A DNA stretch of 64,000 nucleotides, taken from the NCBI GenBank assembly GCA_944472155.2, contig OX235271.1, forward strand, positions 97,291,256-97,355,255. Direction: 5' to 3'. Shown one piece after another: positions 45,092-60,000 of the stretch. Numbering within the stretch: the first letter of the stretch is position 1; each line of letters starts with the position of its first letter. Source of the DNA: Trichobilharzia szidati (Eukaryota; Platyhelminthes; Trematoda; Strigeidida; Schistosomatidae). The notes below the pieces were generated by a model. The model did no database searches. It was not told the origin of the DNA and saw nothing but the letters and a program-made list of their open reading frames with translations. Both the position numbers and the translations under genes were made by a program.

Positions 45092-48000
45092 CTGTGAACA
45101 ACCGAAGAAAACAGAAGAGAGAAGAAGGATACCATGTAAATTTCCTCTAATAAATATTATGAAATATATAGATTCAGAGTGAAAAATCCAATAACCGTTC
45201 ACGTCTTACATTTAATTACCTTATTAATGAGTTATTAATTAACAGATAAAAATATCCACCATTTTATCAATTTGGTTTTTAAAATTGATGGTGTATAAGT
45301 GTCCAGCTTTTAACAGATATGGTATTTTGGCGCAAGCTAGAATACAACTGTCCGTCTGCACATTGAATTAAACTGTAATACAAAATTTTCATAAAAGGAA
45401 ATTAACTCAAACTGACTCTATTAAACTTATAAATAAGTTCATTATGTGCATAGCACTGTCATAGTGCGTCGGCTGTTCAATGTTAGGATGCTTGTCAATG
45501 ACGTAGGCGGCCTGGGGTTCGAGTAATGATCGATGCACCCCTAAGCCTCGCCTAGTTTACTATTCGGCAGTAAGTTTGGTAAAGAGAAAAGTTTGAGTGT
45601 GAGGCTAGCGACCGCACTCCGTACAAACAACACCAACACTACTGAAACTTCAAGGTCTCACACTTGAAACCCGATGTTCCCTTTGGGATGCAAAGGAATA
45701 GCAAAAGGCAGTGTCATAATTAACTGGTGACGAAAAATGCTTATGCAAAAAGTGGATTCTGTTTAGGCACAAAATAATCAATATACACACTACTCCTAGG
45801 ATATTTTGATCAAGAGCAGCGCTTTAGTCATTAGCCATATTAGGTGTGAGTTATTCTTAGGTGCCATGAAATAACTACTTAATTAATAATTGACAAGTTA
45901 AATTATGTTTAGAGTAAGTAAGCTTTCAACGAAGTCAACGAAACATTCGGCAAAGTATATCTTCAATGGAGCACCTGATTAGAAGGTGAAAAAAATATAT
46001 AATATAGGGGCTTGAATAGATGTGCTTTTTTTCTAAAAGGTATTTATAATTTATTAGATATTCAAATGAAAATTATTGAAAGCTGGAATTATGCATACTG
46101 AAATCGAGCTGAATATTTTATGCTACTTAGTTGTCAGATTTAACTTAGTTTAGAGCAATAGTTGTATGATACCCAAACCAAGTGTGTTATCTTTTACCAG
46201 TTCCATTTCTAACTCTTTTGTAACTTGCTTGTACCTATAATTTTCCGCTGGTAGTTCTATTCTGCCGAATAAATTTATCTTCATTGGCATATTAACTGGT
46301 TCGATCAATGTGTCGATACTGATCTGAATTCCAGCATGATGTCTTCAGTCTGACAGTGATTAGAAATGAACTAGTCAGTCAAATGTACTTGTCAAAATGA
46401 ATGATATTGCAAATGAAAGTAAACAAGTCGAAACAAACGGCTTGGAACTCAGAGAAGTATTAAGGCACGGATTCATGAAGTTCATTTGTCATTATGAACT
46501 AACTGATTTGGTAGAGTGAGACGAACAACGACAATTATACTTTTGAATTAGAGATAAGCATCTGAAATATTCCCATATAAATTAGAAGTTTAAGTAAATT
46601 AAGTAAATTCTTTTCAGTAAGTTATCATCAGTGTTTTATAACTACAAAATAAAATATTTGTTGCGATTACAATAATAGTGGCAGATATATTTTAACGTAA
46701 AGCATGATTATCAATCTGAAGTCTGATTAATTCCAAGTTGTAGGGTGACGAGATGAATAGTATTCGCGTAACAAACATGGTGAGTTGAACGCGGTTTTAG
46801 AACAGTGTGAACTGAATAAACATAATGTGACTTTTAGATAAAAGCGTAGTCCTTGTGGATCAATCGTCTGCTGAGTAACATTTCTGTGTAAATGATGGTG
46901 AACAGTAGTTCTGAGTACCAGTGATAATATTATCACTCCCTGGAATGCAAAGATATCCAGTAAATAAATTTTAAACAGAACGAGGTACCTGTCCATGTTT
47001 CCATTGTCAGTTACCGCTGAACACGTAACGTCCTTATTCTTTTGTTTCCGCATTTCTGTTTAAATTTATTATTACCAAACAGAGGGTGCGTATGAATTAT
47101 AACTTATCAGAATCCTTTAACCTTCTGTAAACTCCTCTTCCAAGTCCTCCATATCAATTTTTATTTAAACCAGTTTAATGAAATTCTAGTAGCCTTCCTC
47201 GCCATAACCTGAGTTTTTATGGTTCTGTTATCTGAACCAGAGAGGAAGCTTACATTTTGACAAAACCTACTATTCAAGTGTTGGTTTGTAGGGATTTGAT
47301 TGGTTACAGGATTTTCTCCATGAGCTGACATTAGTTAGAGAACCGTTGGAAAACCTGGGAGTAATGGATAGGACAAAAACCAGGAGAGAAGGTCCTGGGT
47401 TCGTATCCCGGTGGGCGCGTACTGCTGAAGAGTCCCAAACTAGGGCGAAACAGCTGTCCAGTACTCCCAGGTTTTCCAGTGGTTCTCTAATAATGTCAGC
47501 TCATGATGACACCTACTATATTTAAGTAGATAGACAGTTAAAAGACACCGCATTTCACTTCATTTTATTTTTTCGTAAGAAGTTGTAGAATGTCTTCTCC
47601 TGATCATAAATTATCAGTCAGCTGTTTAGTGTTAATAGAATAATTTCAATATCACAAGAAATATTTAATGGTAAGCTGTTCTAGCTGGTCTTCCGTTTTT
47701 GATGGCTGCTTGTAGCAGAATTCAGGATGTGATTTTTGTCTTGATTTTGACTTGTCAGCTGGATATTCTCGCTAGAACTTGAAGCCAGCACCTGTCCATT
47801 CAAATATCATATGAGTAAAAATTGTCTTGATTGCTTTAAACATGATTGGTCATCATTGTGTAAATTTCGTATCTCAGGTTCCACAAAGCAAACGATACAT
47901 TGCAAAAAGTAACGTCTTCGCTGGAATTGAAAACCAAGATAAATCTCGAACTGTTGGTTGAAACTTAGTTTACAAGACTGACACCTGTGGTAGAAGTTTT

Positions 48001-51000
48001 ATATCCGGAGAGGATAACAATGTTGGAGGCTTAATTTCACTCGTCCAGTGCACCGTAAATCAGAAACTGCAATAAGACGTTGAATTAAAAACCCTTCATA
48101 ATTTTCACTTAGTTCACTTGGATGCTGAGAATGCAAATAGCATATATTACATCGAATAACTGACATGATTCTCCCACATAATGAGGCCTTCTATGAATCA
48201 CTGCCATCACTCATATAAATGAGTCAGTACTACCATGTTACCGACTATGAGTGTTTCCAGTACTTAACGCATGCTGTCAGTATTCGATGTTTGACTGTTG
48301 CAAAATCATGATTATTTTGTACTTCTGGTTTAGATATTTAAACACTGCCAAACGGTCATCTCGGTTAGCAGATCTCGCCGTCAAAAAGCTCGCCCTGTAA
48401 CCAGAAGGTCCTGGGTTCGAACCCCTGTGGGTGCGTACTGATGAAGAGTCCCAAACTAGGACGAAACAGCTGTCCAGTACTCCCAGGTTTTCCAATGGTT
48501 CTCTAACCAATGTCAGCTCATGATGAAAATCTTGTAACCAATCAACCAAATCTCTACAAACCAATACTTGAAAAAGCCTTTAGTCAGAAGGTATGTAAGA
48601 AGCTGTATAAGACCGAAGCAATAATGAATTCTTTTAACATAATATCTGGACAAATTACTACAAAGTACAACTTACACGGTGCAGGAAAAGGAAATTTTCC
48701 AAACGGGTTTGTATTTGCCAGTAATTTGTTGACAATCATATCATTCTCCATAAAACTGTTCATATTTGAAAAGTGTAGCTCATTGCCATTCGTTATTAGG
48801 CTACTGTGATCAATGCAACTATTGGAATACAACCCATCTAACCTACAGCATTGGTTATCTGCAAAATGCTTTCCATTATTATTACCATCACAAATATTAT
48901 TATTTTTAGTAATAGAATTGATTTCATTGAAAAAGTCAACTTTGTCTTTAGACTGTCTTTCATATAATTGGTCTGAATTTGTTGTATCACTATTATTAGT
49001 TAACAGATGTCTTTCTTTCATATTTACTGAAGGTATATTCTCCTTTGAATTGTCATAAAACTCTTCTGCACCAATGGGATCAGATAAACAACAAGCTAAA
49101 CTACTTAGACTGATTGGATCATGTTGTCCGCCTAGATGACCACGACATTCTATCTTCTTTTTACGTGCTCTTGCATTTTGAAACCATACCTAAAATGGGA
49201 TAAAATAACAAACGAAAAAATCTGATAAGATAGAAGAGACAGAAAATTTTCTCCAAATATTTACGGATGGCAAGAAAGTTTGTTACTAGCAAATTGAATT
49301 ATTTAAGAAAGTAGACAAATTGATGTTTTTCAGCCGAAGAATAAAATAAAAGACAACGTAAAATATTCGCATTCATAAAATCTTAGCAGTTAAACGTATT
49401 TTTGTGTACTCAGCACAGAAATATATTTGTTGTATGGGGATTATGAGTATGTAGTAGATGCCTGAATTACATAACCTGTTGGCTGGGAAATAAAGTGCTC
49501 AACATTAAACTGGGCTGTGACAGATTGCCAGTGATGAATAATCCATATTTTATCAGGTCATTTGATGGGGGAGTGTTTTTATAGAAACTTCTAGCTTTGC
49601 AGCTTGGTGTCACTTGCTGTAGCGTCTCTTGTTTACTAACTATTCAGCAAATCATTTTTATAAATCAGTTTTTGTGGATTTTAAACAATAATTTGAAAAT
49701 TCCCATTCAGTCATAGAAAAGAAAAGGCGTTCAGCAAAGAGTTACTCTTTTCGGCGATATCATTCTCAAGCTGTACAAACCGCAAATTTATAGTAATTTT
49801 TCTTGGCAACAAAAGGAATATTTCCAAAGATGTGTTAATGCAATTGTTAATTTTTGACAACAAATTACGTAATTTAGAAGGCGTTAATCGGTTAGAAACT
49901 AAAATAAAGTTACAAAAGTAGGTTGGGTGACGTAATCTAATTGCTAGGGTTCAATGAAAAATGAATGAGAGTCAAGTTAATAATCTGAGTAGAATTCACT
50001 TGAAAATAAACGAAAATGGAGTTAGCAACAGTCGTCATGAGGGTAGAGATTTAATAGAGGGTGGGGGTAGAAAATAATGCAATTAAGAAACAGACAAACA
50101 AAGAAGAAAGAGGTAAGACAAAATTACGTATTTGGTGTTGAGATAGATCAGGACCATTGTAGATTTAGTGACTGAAAAAACTTCTTTTGTATGCAGAGTT
50201 CAGGATTCAATATGTGAATTGCCATTGCTTCTGCAGTTTGAAGAAGTTTAATTCGTACTCTTTTGGCAAGATTCCCACGTATTGTGTAGATAACTGAGAA
50301 GTTGTTTTGTGGGTTTGCTTGGTGTCCGGATTCGATCAAGTGTTCTAGGATAGAGTTGTGGCGGGGGGATCTTCTTTCTCCTTTATAAAACCATGAAGGT
50401 AAGTGTTCGCTGATTCGTTTGGATAGCAAACGCTGGGTACGGCCGACATACCTAGCTCCACATGAGCAGGTGAATTGGTAGATGCACATTGATGAGGCCC
50501 CCAGTGGAAGCTTATCCTTCACGTTCGTGCGAATCATTGGTTTCGTAGAGAAAGTTAGTCTGAGTTCAGCTGCGAAGAAGGTTTTCTTCAGTGAACGGCA
50601 CAGGCGGTTTCTCAGTATTTCTGCTGAAGAATCTCCGTTGAATTGTAGATTCAAATAGAGAAGTTTCCTGGGAGCAGTAAGCATAGACGGTTTTTGTGTT
50701 TTGGGCTTCATGGCTTTTGTGATGAAACGTTCCGGGTAACCGTTTTCAAGGAGGATTCTTTTCAGGGTCTTCAGCTCCTCTTCTATAGTTTCCGGACTGC
50801 AAATGTTGTGGATTCTGTGAGTCAGTGAGCGGATTAGATTTCGTTTTGTATATAGAGGCACCCAACTGTGAAAGCTGATGAGTTGTCCATTCCATGTCGG
50901 TTTTCTGTGAATGGATCTTTTGAGTGTCCCATCTTGTTCGCGTCTTGTTAGTTGCACATCCAGAACAACTTAGAATAAAATGATATGGAATATATATATA

Positions 51001-54000
51001 TATATCAGACAAGACTACCTACTACCACCAGTGATATTTCTGATTGGGATGGACTTTAGAAGACCTTGACTTCGCTGGCAATTCTTTAAATGTCGGATAA
51101 ACTCAACGATCTACAGGAAAAAAACAACAGGTTGGCAGAGGAGGCTGTAAGTGAAGACAGGACTTCAAATGAACATAGAGAAGATGGAGTTGATGAAGAA
51201 ACCTAACCAGTAACAAGAAGTACTAATTACTACCAACGGAAGAAATTTTCTGGGGATCACCACTTCCACGTATCTAGGCAGCATCGTTTCAACTACAGGC
51301 GGCACGGATAAGGATTCCAATACTAGGACCCAAAAGATAATACAAACCTTAGCAATCTGAAATCATTATGGAGATTTGCTGCACTTAGAATAAGGGACAA
51401 GATTCAGTTCTCCAGCACTAATATCAAGTCATTTGGTGCTTATGAGTGGTTCAGAGATTTGGAGAGCCGAGAAAAGCATTTCCAACAGACAGTTTTAGGC
51501 TTTTATCAGCAGCTGCCTCCTCCCCATATTGAAGATCAAATGGCCTGAAAGGGTTAATAATAAGCATATCTGGTAACGAAGCAATTAACAACCTACTGCA
51601 CAACATATATACAGAACGAAATAAGGATGGGTTGAACACACCCTGGGAGACTGCTGACTGACATAACACAACATGCCGTAGAGTGAAGCCCGAAAGGATA
51701 ATGACGATATTTATATATATAAGTCAGAATCGGAAAAGCAAGATACGCCTTCATCAACCTGAAACCAGTTGGGAAATCTTCTGCACCGCACTCAGCCAGC
51801 ATAAACAACAAGATTCGGATTTTAAATACAAATGTCAAGTCGGTCAGTTCTTCTATATGGGTAAGAAACTTGGCTAACGTGTCACGAAAAGGATTTCCAA
51901 AAGATTGCAGACTTTTATCAACAGCCACTTACTTCGCTGGCTGGCTGGCTGCTTACTGAAGGTCAAATGACAGGTGGAAGGAACTAGCTGCAATAAACTC
52001 TGGCAATGAACAAACCAACCAAGAGTCCATTGCTCAACAACTATGTAGGAGAGAATGGAGATCGATTGAGCACACGTTGAGGAGGCCATCGGATGGCATC
52101 GTGCGCAATGCAGGCCATTGCTCAAGTGAAATCTAAATGGGAAGCGACGAGTGGGTCATCCTAGGGAGTTGGAGGAGATAAGAGATTAGGTCAGTCCTGT
52201 GTTCAGCTGAAGAGGATGGCAGAGAATAGAAGAAAGTGGAGATGTGTTTTTGAAGCCCTATGTTGTTATACTCGGAACCCAAGGGAATAATAATTATACA
52301 TATATATGCGTAATGATAGTTTTGTCACTTTAGTGTGTTATTTAAGTAATAAGCATACTTGCTCAAAAAGAATCACATTATTCTAAAGTGATGAACTTCC
52401 GTTTGATTTTTAGTTAGAATATGATCATATCTACTATGTAGTTTTAAACCTTTATGAAAAAAAACGGTGAAGCTTGATTTAATTTATATGAGACACAGCA
52501 ATGTGAAAGTGACTGAAAGTACTTATTCATCACTCACTTGAGTAACACGTTTATTCAACTTTGCCATACTAGCAATACGTTCCAATTCTTGACCATCTGG
52601 ATTAGCTTCAACATCAAAATTAGCCTGAAGTATGGCCAATTGGTCTGGTGTAAAACTTGTTCTTATACGTTTAGACTTTGAATGAACACTACAGTTGCTA
52701 CTTGTACTACTGTCGACTGAATGTCCATTTTCTGCCAGTGCCAGTGATATGTCATTATTATTCAACAGGGCTTCTTCACTTATCATAGATCCATCAAGGG
52801 AATACCAGTTATCTGAAGATGAACAATTTTCAATTGGATTTAAATTTGTTGAATTCGCTGACGGGTTTGAAACACCTTGTAGATGATTAGAAGCTGAATA
52901 ATTTGGTGCAATTAAAAAATTATCATTTTGTTTATTTGAAGTTGTAGATTGGTTGAATTGTAGCGAACCAGGCAATGTGTTACAGTTTGTATTTGATGAT
53001 GTCATTCTGTCTGACTTCGGCTTGCTGTTAGACAGATACATTTGATTTTGATCTGTTATATAAGAAGAAGAGAAAAAGATGTTAAAGAACTCAGTCTTAC
53101 GACTTTTTCACATGAACGGAGTGGTAAATATCTGAAATTCAAATGAGTAAATTACCAAGTTTGTCCGCTTTTGAGTTATCAGATTGATAATGAACACGAA
53201 CCAGAAACAAGGTGAGCCATCAGTCTAATACTCATGTTTTTAAGATTAGCATGGTTTCATACTATTAAAAGTTATCAGTAACTGGACTGACTTTTTATTA
53301 AAAATAACTTTAAGGTAGGTATCATCACAGACGGACCCTGTCTAAAGAACCGTAGTAAACTTCAGAGCACTGGACGGCTGTTTCGTTATAGTTTGAATAC
53401 CAGTATACCAGTTTTTTGTTTCAATAAAGTAGGGAAGACAACAGTTTAGATATTAGCAAACATGAAATGACCTTCCGGTAAAAATATCTGACTGTTGCCT
53501 TTAACTTTATTTTGATATTTTGACAAATTTACATTCAAAAACAAATAAGGAAGGCATGAGTGATTTATAAAGTGTATGATGTTTATTAACCTCTTCATCT
53601 TACCCATTACTAGTAAGATGAATTATAAATGAGTAGAAAGACTGCCTCACTTTGAGACAATCGTCTATCCAAATAATTTGTATCAACTGAAATTATTTTT
53701 GGTAACAGAACAACGACTGCCTCGGAAACTATAAGCATACATTTCTGTACCTTATGATGAATTTTCATCCAGCCTCTTAATGTATTATTATCATTGTTCC
53801 CTTGGGTTCCTAGTAGAACATAGGGCTTCAACTACACGTCTCCACTTGCTTCTGTCTTCTGCTGTATTTTTCACTTGCATCCATGTTAATCCATACTGTT
53901 TCAACTCGCCTTCACACGATCTCCTCCATGTTACCCTTGGACGTCCCACTCGCCGCCTCCCTTTCGAATTCCACTCGAGCACTGGCCTGACACGCGATGT

Positions 54001-57000
54001 CACTCAACGGCCTCCTCAGCGGGTGTTCAATCCATCTCCACTTTCTCCTGCATATTTGTTGGGTGATTGGTTCTTGTTGTGTTTGTCCCCATAGTTTCCT
54101 GTTGGTGATTCTTTCCGGCCATCTGATCTTCAGTATGGAGCCAGCGAAGACAGCTGTTGATAAATGTCTGCAACAGGCTGTTGGAAATATTCTTTGTGAC
54201 CCGCTGCCAAGTTTCTGATCCGTATAGAAGAACTGACTGACTTGACGTTTGTATTGAAAATCCGAATTTTGTTGTTGATGCTGAGTGACGAAGATTTCCA
54301 GATTGGTTTCAGGTTGATGAATGTGTTTCTCGCCTTCCCGATTCTCGATTTGACATCCTCGTCCGTTCCACCTGCCTGTAGTTGAGACAATGCTCCCTAG
54401 ATAAGTGAAAGAAGTAACCTCTTTCAAATCCCTCCCGTTGATGGTGATTGGCGCTGGATGTTGCTGTTGTTGTTGGTTGGTCATTTTCATAACCTCAGTC
54501 TTGTCTATGTTCACGTGGAGTCCTGTCTTTGCTGCTTCTTCGACCAGTTTGTCGGTTTTCGCTTGTAAGTCTTCGATTTTGTGTGACATCAAACATAAAT
54601 CATCCACGCGCGAAATCCAGGTCTTCTAGGTTCTTCACGTTGGTCCAGGATATCCCTATCTTCTCGTTTCCCACTGTCTGACGCATAATCCAGTCCATAA
54701 TCCATCACCACCTCTTAATGTAATGATTATGTAATAGAGTTAGAATTCTGATTAATGATTTAAATGTTAAACTATTCATGGCTTTTGACTGTTTTTATTT
54801 TATATCGATAAGCTTAAAATATTCCTTTTTAATTTTACTAATTTGTAAACTTTCCTGAAATATCAAAAAGAATTAAGGGCTGTATAGCCGAATCAGACTC
54901 ACAATTCTCAAATTGTGCAGTTCGAAGTATTAATTTACCACTCTTTCCCTTAGAAACCAAAAATTTTCAAAACAAAATATTTGAACCAGTTCAAATACTA
55001 TAAATGTCAGTGATGAACACAAGCATCATACACAAGACAACATATACCACTGATTGATATAAACATCCAGAAACTGTCATGTCAACCAGACTGGAGTGAT
55101 CTAAACATAGGATTGCCGTTTTACAAATAGTCTGAACTGATTCAAATCTCACAGCTGGATCATTCGAGTAAAACCGCTGATCACCTCTGCTCCAAACGAG
55201 AGAAGTGGCGATCGTATTTAGAGCACTTCAACCTGGTCGGTAAGCACTGCTGTTTAAGATGTGTGACTTCTAACTATTCATGCTAATCATTAACATATAC
55301 CATCAAGGGATGCATACAATGTTTTAGTCAAACAGTAAGTTTCAAGCCCGATAAAGGGGGAGATTAAGTGAAATAACACAATAATTTACTAAAATGCTCC
55401 TAAAGACATCTTTCTCAGTCTTCTTCACAGATAACTCTTAGTGGATATGCGGCTGCGACAAATGAGATAAGATAGCTTCTGGTGGACTGTACAAAGACTA
55501 CTCAGAATCCTGAGTTCATCATTGTCAAATTTTAAAGTTAGTTTACATAATTCCACAAAACTGAATCCCCACAGTTACCGAAAATACTTCTGATTAATTC
55601 CTGAGATAACATATTAAATTCTATGTATATTCGGAATATTGCGGATGACTGGTTGTTACTATACACTTGTTTTACAAGACACTGAGTTTTGACTTTCAGT
55701 TTTAAGTATCTACCTGTTTGTCTTAGTCAAGAGGGTTCACAGTAAGTGTGCAAGCATCTTAACTCTGGATCTCAAATGTGAAGGAACTAATGTTATAGGT
55801 TCTGTTGCCTATTACCACTAAGCTATAAAACATAAATATGGTCCAATATCGTGCAGGTAGTAAGTTATTTAATTTGAGAAATATATATCAAGCCGACCAT
55901 GCACATGGTCCGAGGTTCGACCCCCTGCCGACGCACCCCTAATATCTATGGTTGGCCTACAAAATTTGGGCTACCGATATCACATGCTGAAAATTCCACA
56001 CTTGTACCAAAAATACGGTGTGGAATCAAGCTGTAATAAAAAAATAAATAAAATAAATTTAATTTCTTAAGTGTAAGAATATGATTGAGTGTTTGTCTTG
56101 TGAGTGCCGTCAAGATATGCTGCTTTCGAAACCCTCAGTAGATAAGTACAAATTAAGAAAATGTAAAAAGTTAGGTGGGAATGCGATAGGTATTTAGATT
56201 TTTTGCCGTCTATACTCCTTACGTATTCATTTTTATCTACATATTTTGAAACATTTGATTCTGAATGATACTTTACCCTCTAAACTGGTTGTTTTAATTT
56301 ATTAGTTTAGTCAACTGAATCTGTAATGCAAATAGTCAGTGATGTGGTATACTAGATACGTTCAAATTCTTCTGTGTTTTGGGGAAGTGTGTGTGTGTGG
56401 GGGGGGCGGGGAATTCGACTAATTTCAATGCAGATTTCATCACTGACCTACATGATTTAGAGAATCATTGGATGCCAAGGAACAATAGGCATCTGTTTCG
56501 TTCTAGTTTGTAACAGGTCGGCTGAATGATCAGTAGGTTGGCTTCGCATTCTGAAGTCCTTGGGTTCAACCTCTGATGCAGTACTGGGTACGCAATGCTA
56601 AAGAGTATCGAACTATGACAAAACATCTGTCCAGGGAGCTCTAGTTTTCATTGGCTCTTTAACATCATTCGGCTCAAGAAAAAATATATACTGACATAAG
56701 TTTTGCATTCACATAGATACAACTTAAGTAAGTACGCTCCGTAAACTACGGAATTTCTTCCATCAGCGTATATCTAAATGATACTTAAAGCGAGATATTC
56801 ACAATAATTTTTTTCCTTCGAAAACTTAAACAATTTATTTGGCAACAATAATGTCATCGAGAATAAAAGCAGAAATTCCGATGGGAATCTACTGCTGATC
56901 AACATGCTTCTTAAAATCCAGCTTTCGTTATTCGTTTTCTTCACTTTATAAAAGTAAGGACCAAACTCTTGAAAATTAATCTGCTGCTCGCTAGTGACTT

Positions 57001-60000
57001 GCTACAGGACACAGTTTCCTGGAGTTCCAGTGAGAAGTCGTGACCAGTGAGGTCCATCCAGATGTCACGTGTGAGGATGGATGTCCCACCGATGACATTG
57101 GTTGGTGGTCGTGCTAAATCACGAATTGGAGGAAGTTGGAATTCACGGATTGGCCACTGAATCGGGTCTCAATGGCTGAATGGTATACGAGCTTGACTTG
57201 TATCTGACGGTCCCGGGTTTAAACCCAAGTAGGTGTGTACTGCCAAGGACTGCCAAACTAGGATGAAACAATTGTCCAGTACTCCCTGGTTTTCAGTGGT
57301 TCTTTAACTGATATCAATCCATGGTCAAACTCGTATAAACAAAACTCTTTTAACGACTCATATTCTTGATTTGAATCTGCACATTCGTAAATTTGATGGT
57401 CTCACAACCAAAAGCAAATGTACAACACTGCGGTTAGCAATTTATTTAAGTTGTTCACTTTCCCCTTTTGTATCTTTCTGGTGACTATGACATCATGTGA
57501 ACCAGATATTCTAATCGTCTAGTACTTCTCTTACATTGAACAGTAGCTTTTGCGAACACCTAGTTCTGTTTTCTTAGAGTAGTGCTTTATTTTTGGGAAC
57601 TTCTTCTAGAAAGCACTGAATTGTGTATAATTATGTTTCCTGTCAGCAAGTTGAAGGGATGCTGAACCTCATATACTTATACTTTGCAATTAATAAGTCG
57701 ATATAATACAACGACGAGATCAAGGGACTGTAATCCAGCTATAAAGCACTACACACCAGGCAGAAAATGTCTAAAAGAAGAATGGAGCAGTATTTGTGCA
57801 ATATTTAAAAACAAAAGGAACTCACTAAAATTTTGGTTATCTCTGTCTTCATTCATACCAACTGTAAAATTATCTTGATCCATTAAAAATGGTTGCAGTT
57901 TATCTGCCTGACAAGATACCACTGCATTCATATTAGAAGTTGTATCTGCATCAAAATGCAGCAGCTTGAGTGATAAACACTTTGTAACATAATGTTCATA
58001 GCAGAATACATCATTATTAAAAATGCCGCATTTATCACCTTGATATAATTGACGACCACACTGAAAACATGTAAAACACGATACATGAAAGGGTATCTGG
58101 TTTAATTTATGTACTTTAACATCTTCTGGGACTTGAAGTTGACATCTTCCACATTGTTTAAACCTATGAAACAGAAACAGTAAGCACTGTAACACTGATA
58201 TGTGCATTACATTGACAGTCATTATTAAATGTAAAACAGAAACTTTTTGAGTGCTTGTTGAGTGCTTTCACCAACTGAGTTGCGAGACCTAGATACTAAT
58301 CTGTTACTAACTAATTTCAGTAGTCAAGGGTCTTAGGAATAAATGATACACATGTGCTAATATTTACACTATGATAAAAGACGGATTCTTTACTGAATAA
58401 AATTGCCATTGCAATTCTGATAGTAAGCAGCTCAAGAAATTTAGTGGTATATCAGTGCGCCGGTGGCACAGCTGTAGAATGCTCTCCAAGCACGCATGTG
58501 GTCCGGGGTTCGATCCCCGGCCACCTACTCACTCCCTTACCTCGCTAAGGCAGTAATAAAACTAGTAAAGAGGGAAGGTTGGGCAAGAGGCCAGCAACCC
58601 CGTCCCGTAGAAATAAACATCAATGCTACCGTAACTTCGGGCCTGTAGCTTGAAGCCATATGTTCCACTGGTAACGCAAATGAATAAAAAAAGAAGTGGT
58701 AAATAAGCTTTTATTGAGGCTGGTGTTTAAGTATAATCATTATTAAAAGGAGTCCTGAGAAATGCTTTACTTTCCGTACGGATGACTTTGAAGTAAAGCT
58801 TCTGATGTCAGAAGTGAGTGGTTCATTAGTCTTAACAGGCTAAAGTTTCTTCATAATCACATATAAGTTGTATTGCATAACAAGCACAAAATTCCAACCA
58901 TCTTCTTGTCACTAGCCTTCCCTCCATAGCTAGAAACACATTTCATCTTGTCTTTGATTGTAGTCTTCATGAGAATACCTGGTATTTACAGAAATTAGTT
59001 ACTAGAGAATACCCACAGCACTGTGCAAGTTCTTTGGGATCTGTGATATGACCATTAGGAAGGATGATATGAAACTCAAGATCCCTGTTACTCAATGATG
59101 GATATGAGAGGTTAATTCATAGAAAGTCTTCCACCGAGGTTTTGATGGCTTCTGATCACTGTCAGTAAACTGTGAGTTGAGTCTGTCGCTATGTGGGGAT
59201 CAATTCGTATACACTACCTATTTCAATGAGTGGCCAATAAAGCCTATAGAGTTTCGGGTCAGAGTTCCTTATTTTAGCAGCAAGTGACACAAATTCAGGT
59301 TTCAGAAGACAAATAAGTCTCTTTAAGCTATCAGACATGTCTTGCTGTTAATAACCAACCAGAACAACATCCAAATATAGTCATCTCAAAAATCCTGTCA
59401 TTGCGGCTAACCATGTGCCTGAGTCCTTAAAAATCAGGTGTGCTACTTCATATTTAGGTCTTAATTTTCGTCGCCGATTATACTTGGCTATAACAACTAA
59501 TTTCAGTTAAATAACCTAATGGTAAGTAAATCTGAGAGGTTAGATTATAAACCAAGTGCAATAAAAACTAATGACTTCCATTTTTGATGTTATGCATTGG
59601 ATACATAAGAGAAATTGTGTGTTTGAGCTCCTTTATAAATCATATGCCATTAAAATACACGTGTTTCTGATACAGTTAATATGTGCTTGACTTGTACTCA
59701 TGAAATTCGCCACCTCCTAGTGATTAATCAGTGTATCCATCACAGTCAGACACGAGGTCGGTCCAGCCCAAATGGTTCAGTGGCACGATCTCTGAGTACT
59801 GCACTTGATGACAAAGATTCAAGTCATCAAGGGGATATCGGTTCCTTCAAGGTTACAGATGCTCCTTGCTGACTAGTTCCAATAAGAAAGGAACTTAGAT
59901 ACAAGGCTTCCTGTTAGTTGTCATTAACCACACAAGGTTGTACTTTGTTAAACAATTTGTATACCAGTTTAGTTTTTTGGTTTGATATTGTGGCATGAAA

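Noticed and set aside
48510..49058. Plus-strand frames opposite a LIM-gene exon
   Set aside because: They are shadows of the Asn/Ser-rich minus-strand exon, whose frame is supported by matching splice phases and the homeodomain.
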